Both the position numbers and the translations under genes were made by a program. Positions 14,197 to 22,052 of a stretch of DNA of 50,163 bases are shown here, piece after piece. Position 1 is the first letter of the stretch. Each line of letters opens with the position of its first letter. Location of the stretch: the NCBI GenBank assembly GCA_027624555.1, contig JAQBWN010000003.1, forward strand, positions 1 to 50,163. The letters run 5' to 3'. The notes beneath the pieces are model-generated. The model searched no databases. It was not told the DNA's origin and was given only the letters and a program-made list of their open reading frames with translations. The stretch is from a bacterium (GTDB lineage: Bacteria; Patescibacteriota; Andersenbacteria; UBA10190).

Positions 14197-16290
14197 TTAT
14201 TTCTTCGCCGCAGTGCCTACAATTGCTTCTTGAACGTTTCTTGGAACTTCTTGGTAGTGGTCAAAATGCATGGAGTAATTTGCTCGCCCCTGGCTCATCG
14301 AACGAATTTGCGTAGCGTATCCAAACATTTCTCCAAGTGGCACCGTTGCGTCTATCACTTTTAAATTTATTCGGTCATTGATTGCAAGAATTTGTCCTCG
14401 ACGAGAATTTAAGTCGCCCACTACGTCTCCCATATAGTTTTCTGGGGTAATGACTTCTACTTTCATAATCGGCTCAAGAAGAACAGGGTCTGCGGCGCGC
14501 ATACCATCTCGAAACGCCATAGCTCCGGCAATTTTAAAGGCAATTTCAGAGGAATCTACATCATGGTAGCTTCCATCAAACGCAGTAGCTTTAATATCAA
14601 CAACAGGGAACCCTGCAAGTACTCCATTTTTCGAAGCTTCTTCTACACCCTTTCCGATTGCAGGAAGATACTCTTGTGGAATAACTCCACCCTTAATTGC
14701 TTGTTCATATTCAACGCCAGCTCCGCGCTCTTGTGGCTCCAAGCGAATCCATACATGGCCGTACTGCCCACGTCCTCCCGATTGCTTGATATACTTTCCT
14801 TCTGCTTCCACTGTTTTGCGAATGGTTTCTTTGTATGCAACTTGTGGCTTTCCGACGTTCACTTCCACTCCAAATTCTCGTTTCATACGATCCACAATAA
14901 TTTCCAAGTGGAGTTCTCCCATTCCTTCTATAATCATCTGCATTGTTTCTGTATCCGTATGTGCTCGAAGCGTAGGGTCTTCTCCAATAAGAGCCTTCAG
15001 TGCCATTCCCATCTTTTCTTGGTCAGCTTTCGATTTTGGTTCAATCGCAAGCGAAATAACAGGCTCATGACCTATGATGCGTTCCAAAATAATTGGACTA
15101 TCTTCTGCACAAAGCGTATCGCCCGTAGTAGTTGCCTTCATTCCGACCAAGGCGCCAATTCCTCCAGCAGAAATTTCTCCTACTTCTTCCCTATCGTTTG
15201 CATACATGCGAAGTATTCGGCTTATACGTTCTCGTTTTCCAGTTGAAGAATTTAACACATACGAACCGGCTGTTAACTTCCCTGAATACACTCGGAAGAA
15301 TGTGAGCTGACCAACATACGGATCTGTAGCAATTTTGAACGCGAGCGCAGCAAACGGTTCAGAATCTAACGGTTTTCGAGTTAGAATTTTTTCTGGGTTA
15401 TCCACATCTATTCCTTCAATAGCTGGTACGTCTGCGGGGGAAGGTAAATAGTCCACTACTGCATCAAGCATTTTCTGCACTCCTTTATTCTTGAGCGCAG
15501 TTCCGCACAAGACGGGCACAATAAGCCCTGCAACTACACCTTTGCGAAGCGCAGCGTTTAATTCATCAACGGAAATATCTTTTCCTTCTAAATACTTTTC
15601 CGTAAGCGCGTCATCGAGCCCTGCGATTTTTTCTACCATTTCTGCGCGGTGCATTTTTGCTTCTTCTACTAATTCCGCCGGAATTTCTTTTTTCTCAATT
15701 TGAATTCCCATTTCACCTTCAAAATACCACGCTTGCTCGGTTAACAAATCAATAATACCTCCAAAGTTTTCTTCCTCCCCAATGGGGAGTGTTAATACAA
15801 CGGTGTTTTTTGTAAGACGTTCGTGAATAGAATCTAATACTTTCCAGAAGTTTGCACCTGTTCTATCTAATTTATTCACGAAACATAACCGAGGCACTTT
15901 ATGCACATCTGCTTGACGCCATACGGTCTCAGATTGTGGTTCTACTCCTGCAACACCATCAAACACCACCACTGCTCCGTCGAGTACGCGAAGACTTCGT
16001 TCTACTTCAACAGTAAAATCTACGTGACCAGGTGTGTCGATAAGATTGAGACGATAATCGCGCCAAAAGGCCGTTGTTGTTGCAGAAGTAATCGTAATAC
16101 CACGCTCTCGCTCCTGTTCCATCCAGTCCATAACAGTATCCCCTTCATGCACTTCCCCAATTTTATGGGTAAGACCAGTATAAAAAAGCACGCGTTCAGA
16201 AACCGTAGTTTTTCCTGCGTCAATATGAGCAATAATTCCAAAATTGCGAACCTTATCAATAGTAACCTGCGGAAATTGCTTCGTTGCCAT
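14197..16290 (-). CDS. fusA: Translation elongation factor G
   Basis: EF-G catalyses ribosomal translocation. The 697 aa match the family length. Motifs are G1 AHIDAGKT at ~20-27, switch [10 protein letters not shown]3 DTPGHVDF and G4 NKLDR. Domain IV has [15 protein letters not shown], and the C-terminus has [10 protein letters not shown] and a final [11 protein letters not shown]. It lies 13 bases after rpsG in the rpsL-rpsG-fusA order. In most bacteria tuf follows directly; here about 2.7 kb of accessory genes intervene. Confidence 0.98.
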   Translation of the reverse strand: MATKQFPQVTIDKVRNFGIIAHIDAGKTTVSERVLFYTGLTHKIGEVHEGDTVMDWMEQERERGITITSATTTAFWRDYRLNLIDTPGHVDFTVEVERSLRVLDGAVVVFDGVAGVEPQSETVWRQADVHKVPRLCFVNKLDRTGANFWKVLDSIHERLTKNTVVLTLPIGEEENFGGIIDLLTEQAWYFEGEMGIQIEKKEIPAELVEEAKMHRAEMVEKIAGLDDALTEKYLEGKDISVDELNAALRKGVVAGLIVPVLCGTALKNKGVQKMLDAVVDYLPSPADVPAIEGIDVDNPEKILTRKPLDSEPFAALAFKIATDPYVGQLTFFRVYSGKLTAGSYVLNSSTGKRERISRILRMYANDREEVGEISAGGIGALVGMKATTTGDTLCAEDSPIILERIIGHEPVISLAIEPKSKADQEKMGMALKALIGEDPTLRAHTDTETMQMIIEGMGELHLEIIVDRMKREFGVEVNVGKPQVAYKETIRKTVEAEGKYIKQSGGRGQYGHVWIRLEPQERGAGVEYEQAIKGGVIPQEYLPAIGKGVEEASKNGVLAGFPVVDIKATAFDGSYHDVDSSEIAFKIAGAMAFRDGMRAADPVLLEPIMKVEVITPENYMGDVVGDLNSRRGQILAINDRINLKVIDATVPLGEMFGYATQIRSMSQGRANYSMHFDHYQEVPRNVQEAIVGTAAKK

Positions 16291-16303
16291 ATTAGTCAGG
16301 CTC

Positions 16304-16780
16304 CTACCGTGCGAAATGAGAGAACGCGCGGTTTGCTTCTGCCATGCGATGCATGTCTTCCCGCTTTTTCATTGCTCCGCCCGTTTTTTGAGATGCCTCT
16401 ACGAGTTCAGCAGCCAGCTTCTCAGCCATAGATCTGCCACCTCGGCTTCTTGCAGCATCACGGAGCCAACGCATAGAAAGCGTATCGCGTCTCGCAGGGC
16501 GCACCTCTTGTGCTATTTGATAATTTGCGCCACCTACTCTGCGCGCCTTTACCTCGAGTACTGGGGCAACATTTTTCAGCGCAGTATCAAATACCATGAG
16601 CGGATCGTTTTTTGTTGTATTTGAAATGATTTCCAACGCTTCATATATAATGCGCTGAGAAACACTCTTTTTGCCGTCATACATCATATAATTAATAAAT
16701 TTTGACAGCGCCATATTCCCGAATTTTGGATCAGGTTTTAAATATTTCTTATTCTTATATACTCGTTTTTTTCGTGGCAT
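16304..16780 (-). CDS. rpsG: 30S ribosomal protein S7
   Basis: uS7, 158 aa, organiser of the 30S head. It begins [20 protein letters not shown] and shows [40 protein letters not shown] and [15 protein letters not shown]. The end [16 protein letters not shown] is canonical. It is 8 bases after rpsL. Confidence 0.97.
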   Translation of the reverse strand: MPRKKRVYKNKKYLKPDPKFGNMALSKFINYMMYDGKKSVSQRIIYEALEIISNTTKNDPLMVFDTALKNVAPVLEVKARRVGGANYQIAQEVRPARRDTLSMRWLRDAARSRGGRSMAEKLAAELVEASQKTGGAMKKREDMHRMAEANRAFSHFAR

Positions 16781-16788
16781 AAATAGTG

Positions 16789-17211
16789 TTATTCGGATTT
16801 AGGTTTCTTTGCTCCGTATCTGCTTCGTCCTCGTCTGCGAGCCTCTACTCCAACCGTGTCGAGTACTCCTCGCACTACGGTATATCGAACTCCAGGTAAG
16901 TCTTTCTTTCTTCCTCCTCGAATTACAACTATAGAATGCTCTTGCAAGTTGTGGCCTTCACCGGGAATAAACGCGGTTACTTCCATTCCATTCGTTAAAC
17001 GAACTCGCGCAACTTTTCGAAGTGCAGAGTTTGGCTTCTTAGGAGTCATTATTTTTACCTGTAAGCAAACTCCACGCTTAAATGGGCTACCCTTCTTAAA
17101 CGTAGTAGGACGGTCCGTTAACACGTTAAAGCCTTTCAAGAGCGCGGGAGCTTTTGACTTCTTTGTCTTCCATTGTCGTCGTTTGCGGACAAGCTGGTTA
17201 ATCGTTGGCAT
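16789..17211 (-). CDS. rpsL: 30S ribosomal protein S12
   Basis: uS12, 140 aa against 124 in E. coli, in the decoding centre. It starts [12 protein letters not shown] and contains [40 protein letters not shown] and [13 protein letters not shown]. The extra length is mainly an insert of about 13 residues between KAPAL and KRGVC ([20 protein letters not shown]). The operon promoter is strong and the mRNA is predicted to be leaderless. Confidence 0.98.
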   Translation of the reverse strand: MPTINQLVRKRRQWKTKKSKAPALLKGFNVLTDRPTTFKKGSPFKRGVCLQVKIMTPKKPNSALRKVARVRLTNGMEVTAFIPGEGHNLQEHSIVVIRGGRKKDLPGVRYTVVRGVLDTVGVEARRRGRSRYGAKKPKSE

Positions 17212-17217
17212 TTATGT

Positions 17218-17246
17218 ACTATAGATAAGCCGACAAAAAAAGTCAA
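17218..17246 (-). promoter_or_regulatory. Promoter of the rpsL-rpsG-fusA operon (leaderless type)
   Basis: Minus strand TTGACT (17241-17246), 17-base spacer, TATAGT (17218-17223), then ACATAA and the rpsL ATG at 17211. With six bases between the -10 box and ATG, transcription should begin at or next to the A of the start codon. Confidence 0.75.
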
Positions 17247-17905
17247 AGCAGGTTTATTAGTTCAGAAACGGAAACTCCCATCATAATGCTCGTAAGGGTA
17301 ATTGCGGGTAAAAATACTGCATTAGTCAGGAACCCCGGAAAAAAAATAATAACACCAAACACGACAAACATCCCATATCTCTCAAGCATAGCAATAATGT
17401 CAGGTCGTTTTTCTAAAAAAATAAAGAGAATTTTAGAACCGTCAAGGGGGGGAATGGGCAAAAGGTTAAAAAGCATCAAAAAGGTATTTGTAAGCCCTAT
17501 TATAAGAAAAAGATATGGCAACGCAGTATTGGGAGAAGAAATGCGAAATAATGCTCCGCAGATGATTAATATAAGAAAATTTGCCGCCGGACCAGCTAAC
17601 GCAACGAGGAGTGGGCCATATTTTCCATACTTCAAATTATAGTAATTCACAGGTACCGGCTTTGCCCAGCCAAATAACACACCCGCCTGGGTTATAAGAA
17701 GAATTCCAGGAATAATAATAGTTCCCCATAAATCAATGTGCTTTATAGGATTTAGGGATAATCTGCCCGCATATTTTGCTGTTGGGTCCCCCAACCAATT
17801 CGCCACGTATCCATGAGAAACTTCATGAAAAACAACGGCAATACCGATCGCCAGTATAGACGTAAGTAACGAAAGCCCCTCCGGAGCAGCTAATATACTA
17901 AACAT
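17243..17905 (-). CDS. M50 site-2-type membrane metalloprotease
   Basis: A 220-aa polytopic membrane protease of the short M50B type. The zinc motif is HEVSHG at ~27-32 within the first long hydrophobic segment. The conserved AGPAANFLILI and LFNLLPIPPLDGSKIL supply the substrate-site Asn and the second-helix Asp ligand. About five membrane segments are predicted, with no PDZ domain and hence no RseP-type architecture. Its -35 region overlaps nothing else; a TAAAAT box ends 6 bases before the ATG. The rpsL promoter -35 box lies just inside its 3' end. Confidence 0.9.
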   Translation of the reverse strand: MFSILAAPEGLSLLTSILAIGIAVVFHEVSHGYVANWLGDPTAKYAGRLSLNPIKHIDLWGTIIIPGILLITQAGVLFGWAKPVPVNYYNLKYGKYGPLLVALAGPAANFLILIICGALFRISSPNTALPYLFLIIGLTNTFLMLFNLLPIPPLDGSKILFIFLEKRPDIIAMLERYGMFVVFGVIIFFPGFLTNAVFLPAITLTSIMMGVSVSELINLL

Positions 17906-17907
17906 AT

Positions 17908-17936
17908 TTGCATTTTAGCATGATAGCTTCTATAGT
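17908..17936 (+). promoter_or_regulatory. Promoter of rpmB
   Basis: TTGCAT, 17-base spacer, TATAGT; 12 bases to the ATG, giving a leader of about 5-6 nt. It overlaps the divergent M50 promoter region. Confidence 0.6.
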
Positions 17937-17948
17937 AAAACCTATTCT

Positions 17949-18140
17949 ATGGCACGTATATGCGACATCTGCAAAAAGGGTAAAACAATGGGCAACATGA
18001 AGAAACTGTTGCGCGGTCATTATAATATAACCGGCAGACGGTCATTTAAGCCAAACTTGCAGTCTATCAAGCACGAAGGCAATCGCGTCCTTGCTTGCGT
18101 AAGATGCATCCGTACAAAGTCCAAAAACGCAGCCGTATAA
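17949..18140 (+). CDS. rpmB: 50S ribosomal protein L28
   Basis: bL28, 63 aa. It starts MARICDICKKGKTMGN, the family's M-CxxCGK pattern, and continues with RRSFKPNLQSIKHEGNRV. CDIC near the start and CVRC near residue 50 make the zinc-binding variant. It is a single gene convergent with a small minus-strand gene, sharing the hairpin at 18150-18180. Confidence 0.94.
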   Translation: MARICDICKKGKTMGNMKKLLRGHYNITGRRSFKPNLQSIKHEGNRVLACVRCIRTKSKNAAV

Positions 18141-18180
18141 AAAGAAAAAGAGCGAAGCAAGATTAAATCTTACTTCGCTC
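18138..18180 (-). terminator. Terminator of the 59-aa gene, also ending rpmB
   Basis: Hairpin GAGCGAAGTAAGATTTAATC / TTGCTTCGCTC on the minus strand, followed by TTTTTCTTTTT. The T-rich side serves the minus-strand small gene; for rpmB the same hairpin has no T run. Confidence 0.8.
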
Positions 18181-18208
18181 GGAATAACGCTTGAATGATG
18201 TAAATGTG

Positions 18209-18388
18209 CTATCTGGGCTTTTCAGACCGCGCGTCCGTACGTCTACCCGTAGTCCACTGGATCGGCGGCAGCTGGCGCGCTTCATCCTGTTTTCGCTGAT
18301 TTTCTTCTTCTCTACGCAGAGCTGCAACCCTTTGACTTTGCGCAACGCGCTGCAAGTTGGCCAATACCCTTGTTGAATGTGCCGACAT
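18209..18388 (-). CDS. Small basic Arg/Gln-rich protein, 59 aa
   Basis: The track's start (18394) is a TTG; the ATG at 18388 has an AGAGGGG Shine-Dalgarno 10 bases upstream. The product MSAHSTRVLANLQRVAQSQR... is highly charged, with a helical middle (ALRREEENQRKQDEARQ) and a basic tail (GRRTDARSEKPR). No membrane segment or known domain is seen. A CTGACA-16-TATAAT promoter, a ~58-nt leader with an AGAGAA/TTCTCT hairpin and a strong terminator complete the unit. These signals make it a likely gene even though the function is unknown. Confidence 0.6.
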   Translation of the reverse strand: MSAHSTRVLANLQRVAQSQRVAALRREEENQRKQDEARQLPPIQWTTGRRTDARSEKPR

Positions 18389-18452
18389 CTTCAAAACCCC
18401 TCTTAGGTTCTATCAAAATTAGAGAAGAGACCCTTTCTCTACTCTGATAAGC

Positions 18453-18480
18453 ATTATACTCCTATTTTTAACTTTGTCAG
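18453..18480 (-). promoter_or_regulatory. Promoter of the 59-aa gene
   Basis: Minus strand CTGACA (18475-18480), 16-base spacer, perfect TATAAT (18453-18458). Start predicted near 18446. Confidence 0.75.
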
Positions 18481-18511
18481 CTATTTCTGACAAAATGCAC
18501 TGTTAGTCTTT

Positions 18512-18520
18512 TGGTATACT
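18512..18520 (+). promoter_or_regulatory. Extended -10 promoter of nth (leaderless type)
   Basis: TGGTATACT is an extended -10 box. It ends 8 bases before the nth ATG, and no Shine-Dalgarno is present. The same TTTTGGTATACT string precedes the MFS gene at 44520. Confidence 0.6.
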
Positions 18521-18528
18521 ATACAGCC

Positions 18529-19188
18529 ATGGATACTACAGCAAATTCTCAACAAGAACGAAAACAACGAGCAGAAATTATCCACAAAGAACTGGAACGC
18601 CTATTTCCTGGTGAGCTTGCTACGCCACTACACTACGAAACTGACTTTCAACTTTTGGTTGCTGTTATTCTTTCTGCACAATGCACAGATGACAGGGTAA
18701 ATATTGTTACGAAAGATTTGTTTCAGAAATATACATCTTTAGATAGCTTTGCGCATGCAAATGCTCATGATTTAGAACGAGCAATATTCTCAACGGGCTT
18801 TTACCGAAACAAAGCAATGGCAATTATTGATAGTGCTGTAATTATTCAGGAAAAATATAAGTCTAAAGTTCCCGGAACCATGCAAGAATTACTGCAATTG
18901 CCGGGAGTTGGCAGAAAAACCGCAAACGTCATACTTGGGCATTTATTTAAGAAAGTGGAAGGAATTGCAGTAGATACACATGTTATTCGATTATCAAATA
19001 AATTTGGCCTCACGGAATCCAAAAATCCAAATACTATTGAAAAAGATTTGTGTGAAATCTTGCCTCAAGAGCACTGGTGGAATTTTTCGTATCGCTTAAA
19101 AGCATATGGCAGAAAATACAGCCCAGCATGGAAAAAGCATGACCAGGACGACCCGGTGAGCGTTGCGCTACTCCAATATTCCGTCTAA
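18529..19188 (+). CDS. nth: Endonuclease III-type DNA glycosylase/AP lyase lacking the Fe-S cluster
   Basis: It removes oxidised pyrimidines and cleaves AP sites. The 219 aa run from the ATG at 18529; the track's earlier start is a TTG inside the promoter. Family features are LLVAVILSAQCTDDRVN, the HhH motif LPGVGRKTANVILG with catalytic Lys, and VDTHVIRLSNKFGL with catalytic Asp. The C-terminal [4Fe-4S] loop C-x6-C-x2-C-x5-C aligns to S-x6-D-x2-D-x5-L (YSPAWKKHDQDDPVSVAL), so all four ligands are gone. The last 21 bases overlap ndk on the other strand. Confidence 0.93.
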   Translation: MDTTANSQQERKQRAEIIHKELERLFPGELATPLHYETDFQLLVAVILSAQCTDDRVNIVTKDLFQKYTSLDSFAHANAHDLERAIFSTGFYRNKAMAIIDSAVIIQEKYKSKVPGTMQELLQLPGVGRKTANVILGHLFKKVEGIAVDTHVIRLSNKFGLTESKNPNTIEKDLCEILPQEHWWNFSYRLKAYGRKYSPAWKKHDQDDPVSVALLQYSV

Positions 19189-19761
19189 GTTTACGTCGTA
19201 TAATACTTGCTCTTGTAAAAGTCTGTATGAAATAATTTCGCTCTCGGTGAACCATAGCGGAATTTCCCTCTTTGCTTCCTCGGGACTATCGGAACAATGA
19301 ATAAGGTTACGAACGGCTCGATTATCAAGACTGGAAAGCGCGTACGAGTCTACGGTTAAATCTCCGCGAATTGTTCCAACATCAGACGTTGCAGGTTCTG
19401 TGTCACCTACAAGTTTTTTTACGATTGCAACTGACTGGTTGCCCTCTATAACAAATGCAAGAACTGGCCCCGATGTAAAAAAGGCGACATTCGACTTAAT
19501 AATATCTTTTCCGTATTCCATAACTTCCTTTTCGATGGGCATTCCGTGTGCTTTTCTGTCTTCAGTTACGCGTGTTCCCTTTTTCATAAACCATTCTTCA
19601 TCTTTATTATAGTGCTTCCAGCATTGGTCAGCTTCGGGCACCAAAAACTTAATCGCTACAAACTTGAGCCCAGTACGTTCGAGGCGCGCCATGATGTCTC
19701 CCATTAATGAACGCTGTACTCCATCTGGCTTTATAATGACTAATGTTTGTTCTTTTATCAT
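19168..19761 (-). CDS. ndk: Nucleoside diphosphate kinase, extended form
   Basis: It transfers the gamma phosphate between NTPs and NDPs through a phosphohistidine. It starts with the usual EQTLVIIKPDGVQRSLMG; FFTSGPVLAFVIEG and GTIRGDL are present. The active-site segment is NLIHCSDSPEEAKREI, with Cys for the usual Gly after His. The 197 aa exceed the common 140-150: there is an insert of about 30 residues after HYNKDEEW, one near DSYALSSLDNRAV, and a longer C-terminus. The gene is convergent with nth and overlaps it by 21 bases. Confidence 0.95.
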   Translation of the reverse strand: MIKEQTLVIIKPDGVQRSLMGDIMARLERTGLKFVAIKFLVPEADQCWKHYNKDEEWFMKKGTRVTEDRKAHGMPIEKEVMEYGKDIIKSNVAFFTSGPVLAFVIEGNQSVAIVKKLVGDTEPATSDVGTIRGDLTVDSYALSSLDNRAVRNLIHCSDSPEEAKREIPLWFTESEIISYRLLQEQVLYDVNLDGILE

Positions 19762-19768
19762 AGGTGTA

Positions 19769-20671
19769 TTACTTCTTGATACATAATTCTTGCAAAAAAG
19801 GCAAATGTGTTTTTCCGTTACACGAAATTCGCCATGAATTCCCTACAAATAGTATCGAAACAGTGCCTTGCGTATCTGTACGAAATATCTGAGTGCTTGC
19901 AAGCCGAGAAAGCACTTCTTTCGTAGGATGACCATACGTATTTGTAGCACTAACTGAAATTAATGATGCAGAAGGAGAAGTAGCGGAAAAAAACGCATCC
20001 GTTGTAGATGTTTTACTCCCATGATGACCGACTTTTAGTATATCTACGTCAAACGCATCAGCAGGCACTCGGGAGAGTATTTGCTTTTCTATCCCGGATT
20101 CTGCATCTCCGGTAAGCAAAAACGAAATAGGCTTTTTGCCCCTTGGCGCAATATCTGCACGCATAATAACAGACGCGTTATTCGATTTACTCTTTGCAAG
20201 CCTCTGCCACTCCCCGCCTGGTATCGGAGACATAACCCGAAGGGTCAGAAAACCAGCCCGGACACTCTGGCCGTACCATGCGTAGCGGTACGGAATATTT
20301 TTTTGCGTAAGCATATCAATAAACTGCTTTTTTATATCCGTAGTAGTTGCCGTATGCATCGGCATCAGCACCATACCAACATCATATGTATTTAATACAT
20401 GGGAAAGCCCTTCTACATGGTCCCGATCAAAATGGGTAGCAATTACAACTTCAATTGTCCTATCAAATAAAGGCATTTCTTCTGCAAGGCGTGTTAAAAC
20501 TTCCGAACCTGGCCCCCCATCAACTAATACTTGTATCGATTTTTCTTGAAACAGCAACGAATCTCCCTGCCCAACATCAAGCATGTGCATACCCGGCGTG
20601 CTAGGAAGCAAAATCATGCTGATTGCTACAACACACAAAAGCAGCAGTGCGTTCAACAAAGGCATATTCAT
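19769..20671 (-). CDS. ComEC-type metallo-beta-lactamase domain protein (C-terminal half of split ComEC)
   Basis: 300 aa from the ATG at 20671, which overlaps the previous stop as ATGA. A short N-terminal membrane segment (MNMPLLNALLLLCVVAISM) precedes MLDVGQGDSLLF, the THFDRDHVEGL zinc motif, LLTGDAE and VGHHGSK. This is the ComEC C-terminal beta-lactamase fold, thought to act as a nuclease on the non-transported strand. Standard ComEC is one polypeptide; here it is a separate ORF coupled to the membrane half. Confidence 0.9.
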   Translation of the reverse strand: MNMPLLNALLLLCVVAISMILLPSTPGMHMLDVGQGDSLLFQEKSIQVLVDGGPGSEVLTRLAEEMPLFDRTIEVVIATHFDRDHVEGLSHVLNTYDVGMVLMPMHTATTTDIKKQFIDMLTQKNIPYRYAWYGQSVRAGFLTLRVMSPIPGGEWQRLAKSKSNNASVIMRADIAPRGKKPISFLLTGDAESGIEKQILSRVPADAFDVDILKVGHHGSKTSTTDAFFSATSPSASLISVSATNTYGHPTKEVLSRLASTQIFRTDTQGTVSILFVGNSWRISCNGKTHLPFLQELCIKK

Positions 20672-21963
20672 ATCCACCACTGCCGCCAAGAAATCTTATG
20701 CCACTTCATAATAACTATGATACCAAGCATGAGCACAGCATAATATAATCCAATACCCCACAATGGGAACAAAATATTTTCAAAATGCCCATAGGGAATG
20801 CTTGCGCATAGTCTGGCCACAAAAAGTATCCATGCAAGAAGCAGGTGAACAACAAAAGCGATCATGAGCGCAAATGGAAATGCAAATGCTTGGAGAACGA
20901 GTGCTATGAGCACTGCATACGTTACAAGCGGCAACAGAGGAATAACGACTATATTGGTAATAATTCCAACTAAAGAAACAGTTCCAAAATAATACAATGT
21001 GAGTGGTGCAGTTGTGAGCGTTGCCCCAAAAGATACCGCACATAATGTGAAAATAGCTTTAAGATACGGAGCAACTCGAATCCTTCTCGTGAAAAAAATT
21101 GCAATTCCTATGCCACAAACAGCAGTAACGGAAAGCTGGAATCCAATTGTATTAATGATACGTGGAGACGATGTAAGCAATACGGCGAGTGTAAGAAAAA
21201 TGACCGTTAAAGTCCCCGTAAGTGCTCGTACGTGATACGCCAGCACATATAACGTCCAGAATACACCTGCACGGACTGCGGACGCAGGGAAGCCCACTGA
21301 TGCGATGTATACCCAAAGCAAACTAAAAATTAATATAGAGCGAATAAACCCTGGTATTTGAAAAATACTTATACAGACTGTAAGTACGATTGCGATTATA
21401 GAAACATGCAAACCCGATATAGAAAGAATATGCGTAATGCCGCTATTTCGATATACATCTTTTATTTCCTTCCCAATTCCGCCCTGATCCCCAGTGAGCA
21501 TAGCAACAAGCAAAGAACTGTCTGGTTCTCGAAAAAGAGTTGTGAGCAAAGATGCAATTCTGACGCGAAAGGTATCGATGTATACATCTTTTTTTTGTAA
21601 AATTTTTACCTCAGCATTTTTAACCACAAAAGAAACATTTTCATCACGAAGAAACTCCGCATATTCCGGTATTCCACTAAAAGCATCTTCGGGTGTTTCT
21701 TGCTTCCCACTAATTTCCACAATGCTACCGCGCACAAGCACCGGAAATCGCGGCGCGTACACTAAGCGTAAGCAACCATTTTCTTGCGTGAACACATATC
21801 GTGCCTGGGTTGGTGCAAGTGCGATTGTTTTTGTAAGCGTTGCAGTACTTTTTTCAGAAGCCTGGCAATTACTAGTTTGCATCGCATCTTTTTGTGCACC
21901 ATAAAAATACCCAAGTAAGAACAAAAGCGCAGCTGCTACGGCAGTGGGCACATTTACGCGCAT
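20668..21963 (-). CDS. comEC: ComEC/Rec2 DNA-uptake channel, membrane half
   Basis: 431 aa from the ATG at 21963; the track's 21993 start is a TTG. A membrane segment at the N-terminus is followed by an OB-like extracellular part (ARYVFTQENGCLRLVYAPRF, with GSIVEISGKQE). The competence domain with its ISGLHVS signature comes next, then SAVRAGVFW and about eight membrane segments. It forms the inner-membrane pore for single-stranded DNA import. The stop overlaps the lactamase-domain ORF. Together with dprA in this window it suggests natural competence. Confidence 0.92.
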   Translation of the reverse strand: MRVNVPTAVAAALLFLLGYFYGAQKDAMQTSNCQASEKSTATLTKTIALAPTQARYVFTQENGCLRLVYAPRFPVLVRGSIVEISGKQETPEDAFSGIPEYAEFLRDENVSFVVKNAEVKILQKKDVYIDTFRVRIASLLTTLFREPDSSLLVAMLTGDQGGIGKEIKDVYRNSGITHILSISGLHVSIIAIVLTVCISIFQIPGFIRSILIFSLLWVYIASVGFPASAVRAGVFWTLYVLAYHVRALTGTLTVIFLTLAVLLTSSPRIINTIGFQLSVTAVCGIGIAIFFTRRIRVAPYLKAIFTLCAVSFGATLTTAPLTLYYFGTVSLVGIITNIVVIPLLPLVTYAVLIALVLQAFAFPFALMIAFVVHLLLAWILFVARLCASIPYGHFENILFPLWGIGLYYAVLMLGIIVIMKWHKISWRQWWI

Positions 21964-22052
21964 AAAACACCTACAATAATCCCAACTATCCAACTACCAA
22001 CCAGAAGCGCGATATTCTGTCGCATACCCTTGTAGGGTACACTAGCGACGAG

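Noticed and set aside
14563-15246. 227-aa plus-strand ORF over fusA
   Set aside because: Antisense shadow of EF-G, Phe/Ser/Cys-rich, no initiation signals.
18163-18345. 60-aa minus-strand ORF overlapping the 59-aa gene
   Set aside because: It runs through the terminator hairpin and lacks a Shine-Dalgarno; the other frame fits the promoter, SD and stop better.
20668-20671. Possible frameshift splitting comEC
   Set aside because: The junction is a clean ATGA stop/start overlap and the second ORF has its own membrane segment, so it looks like a natural split.
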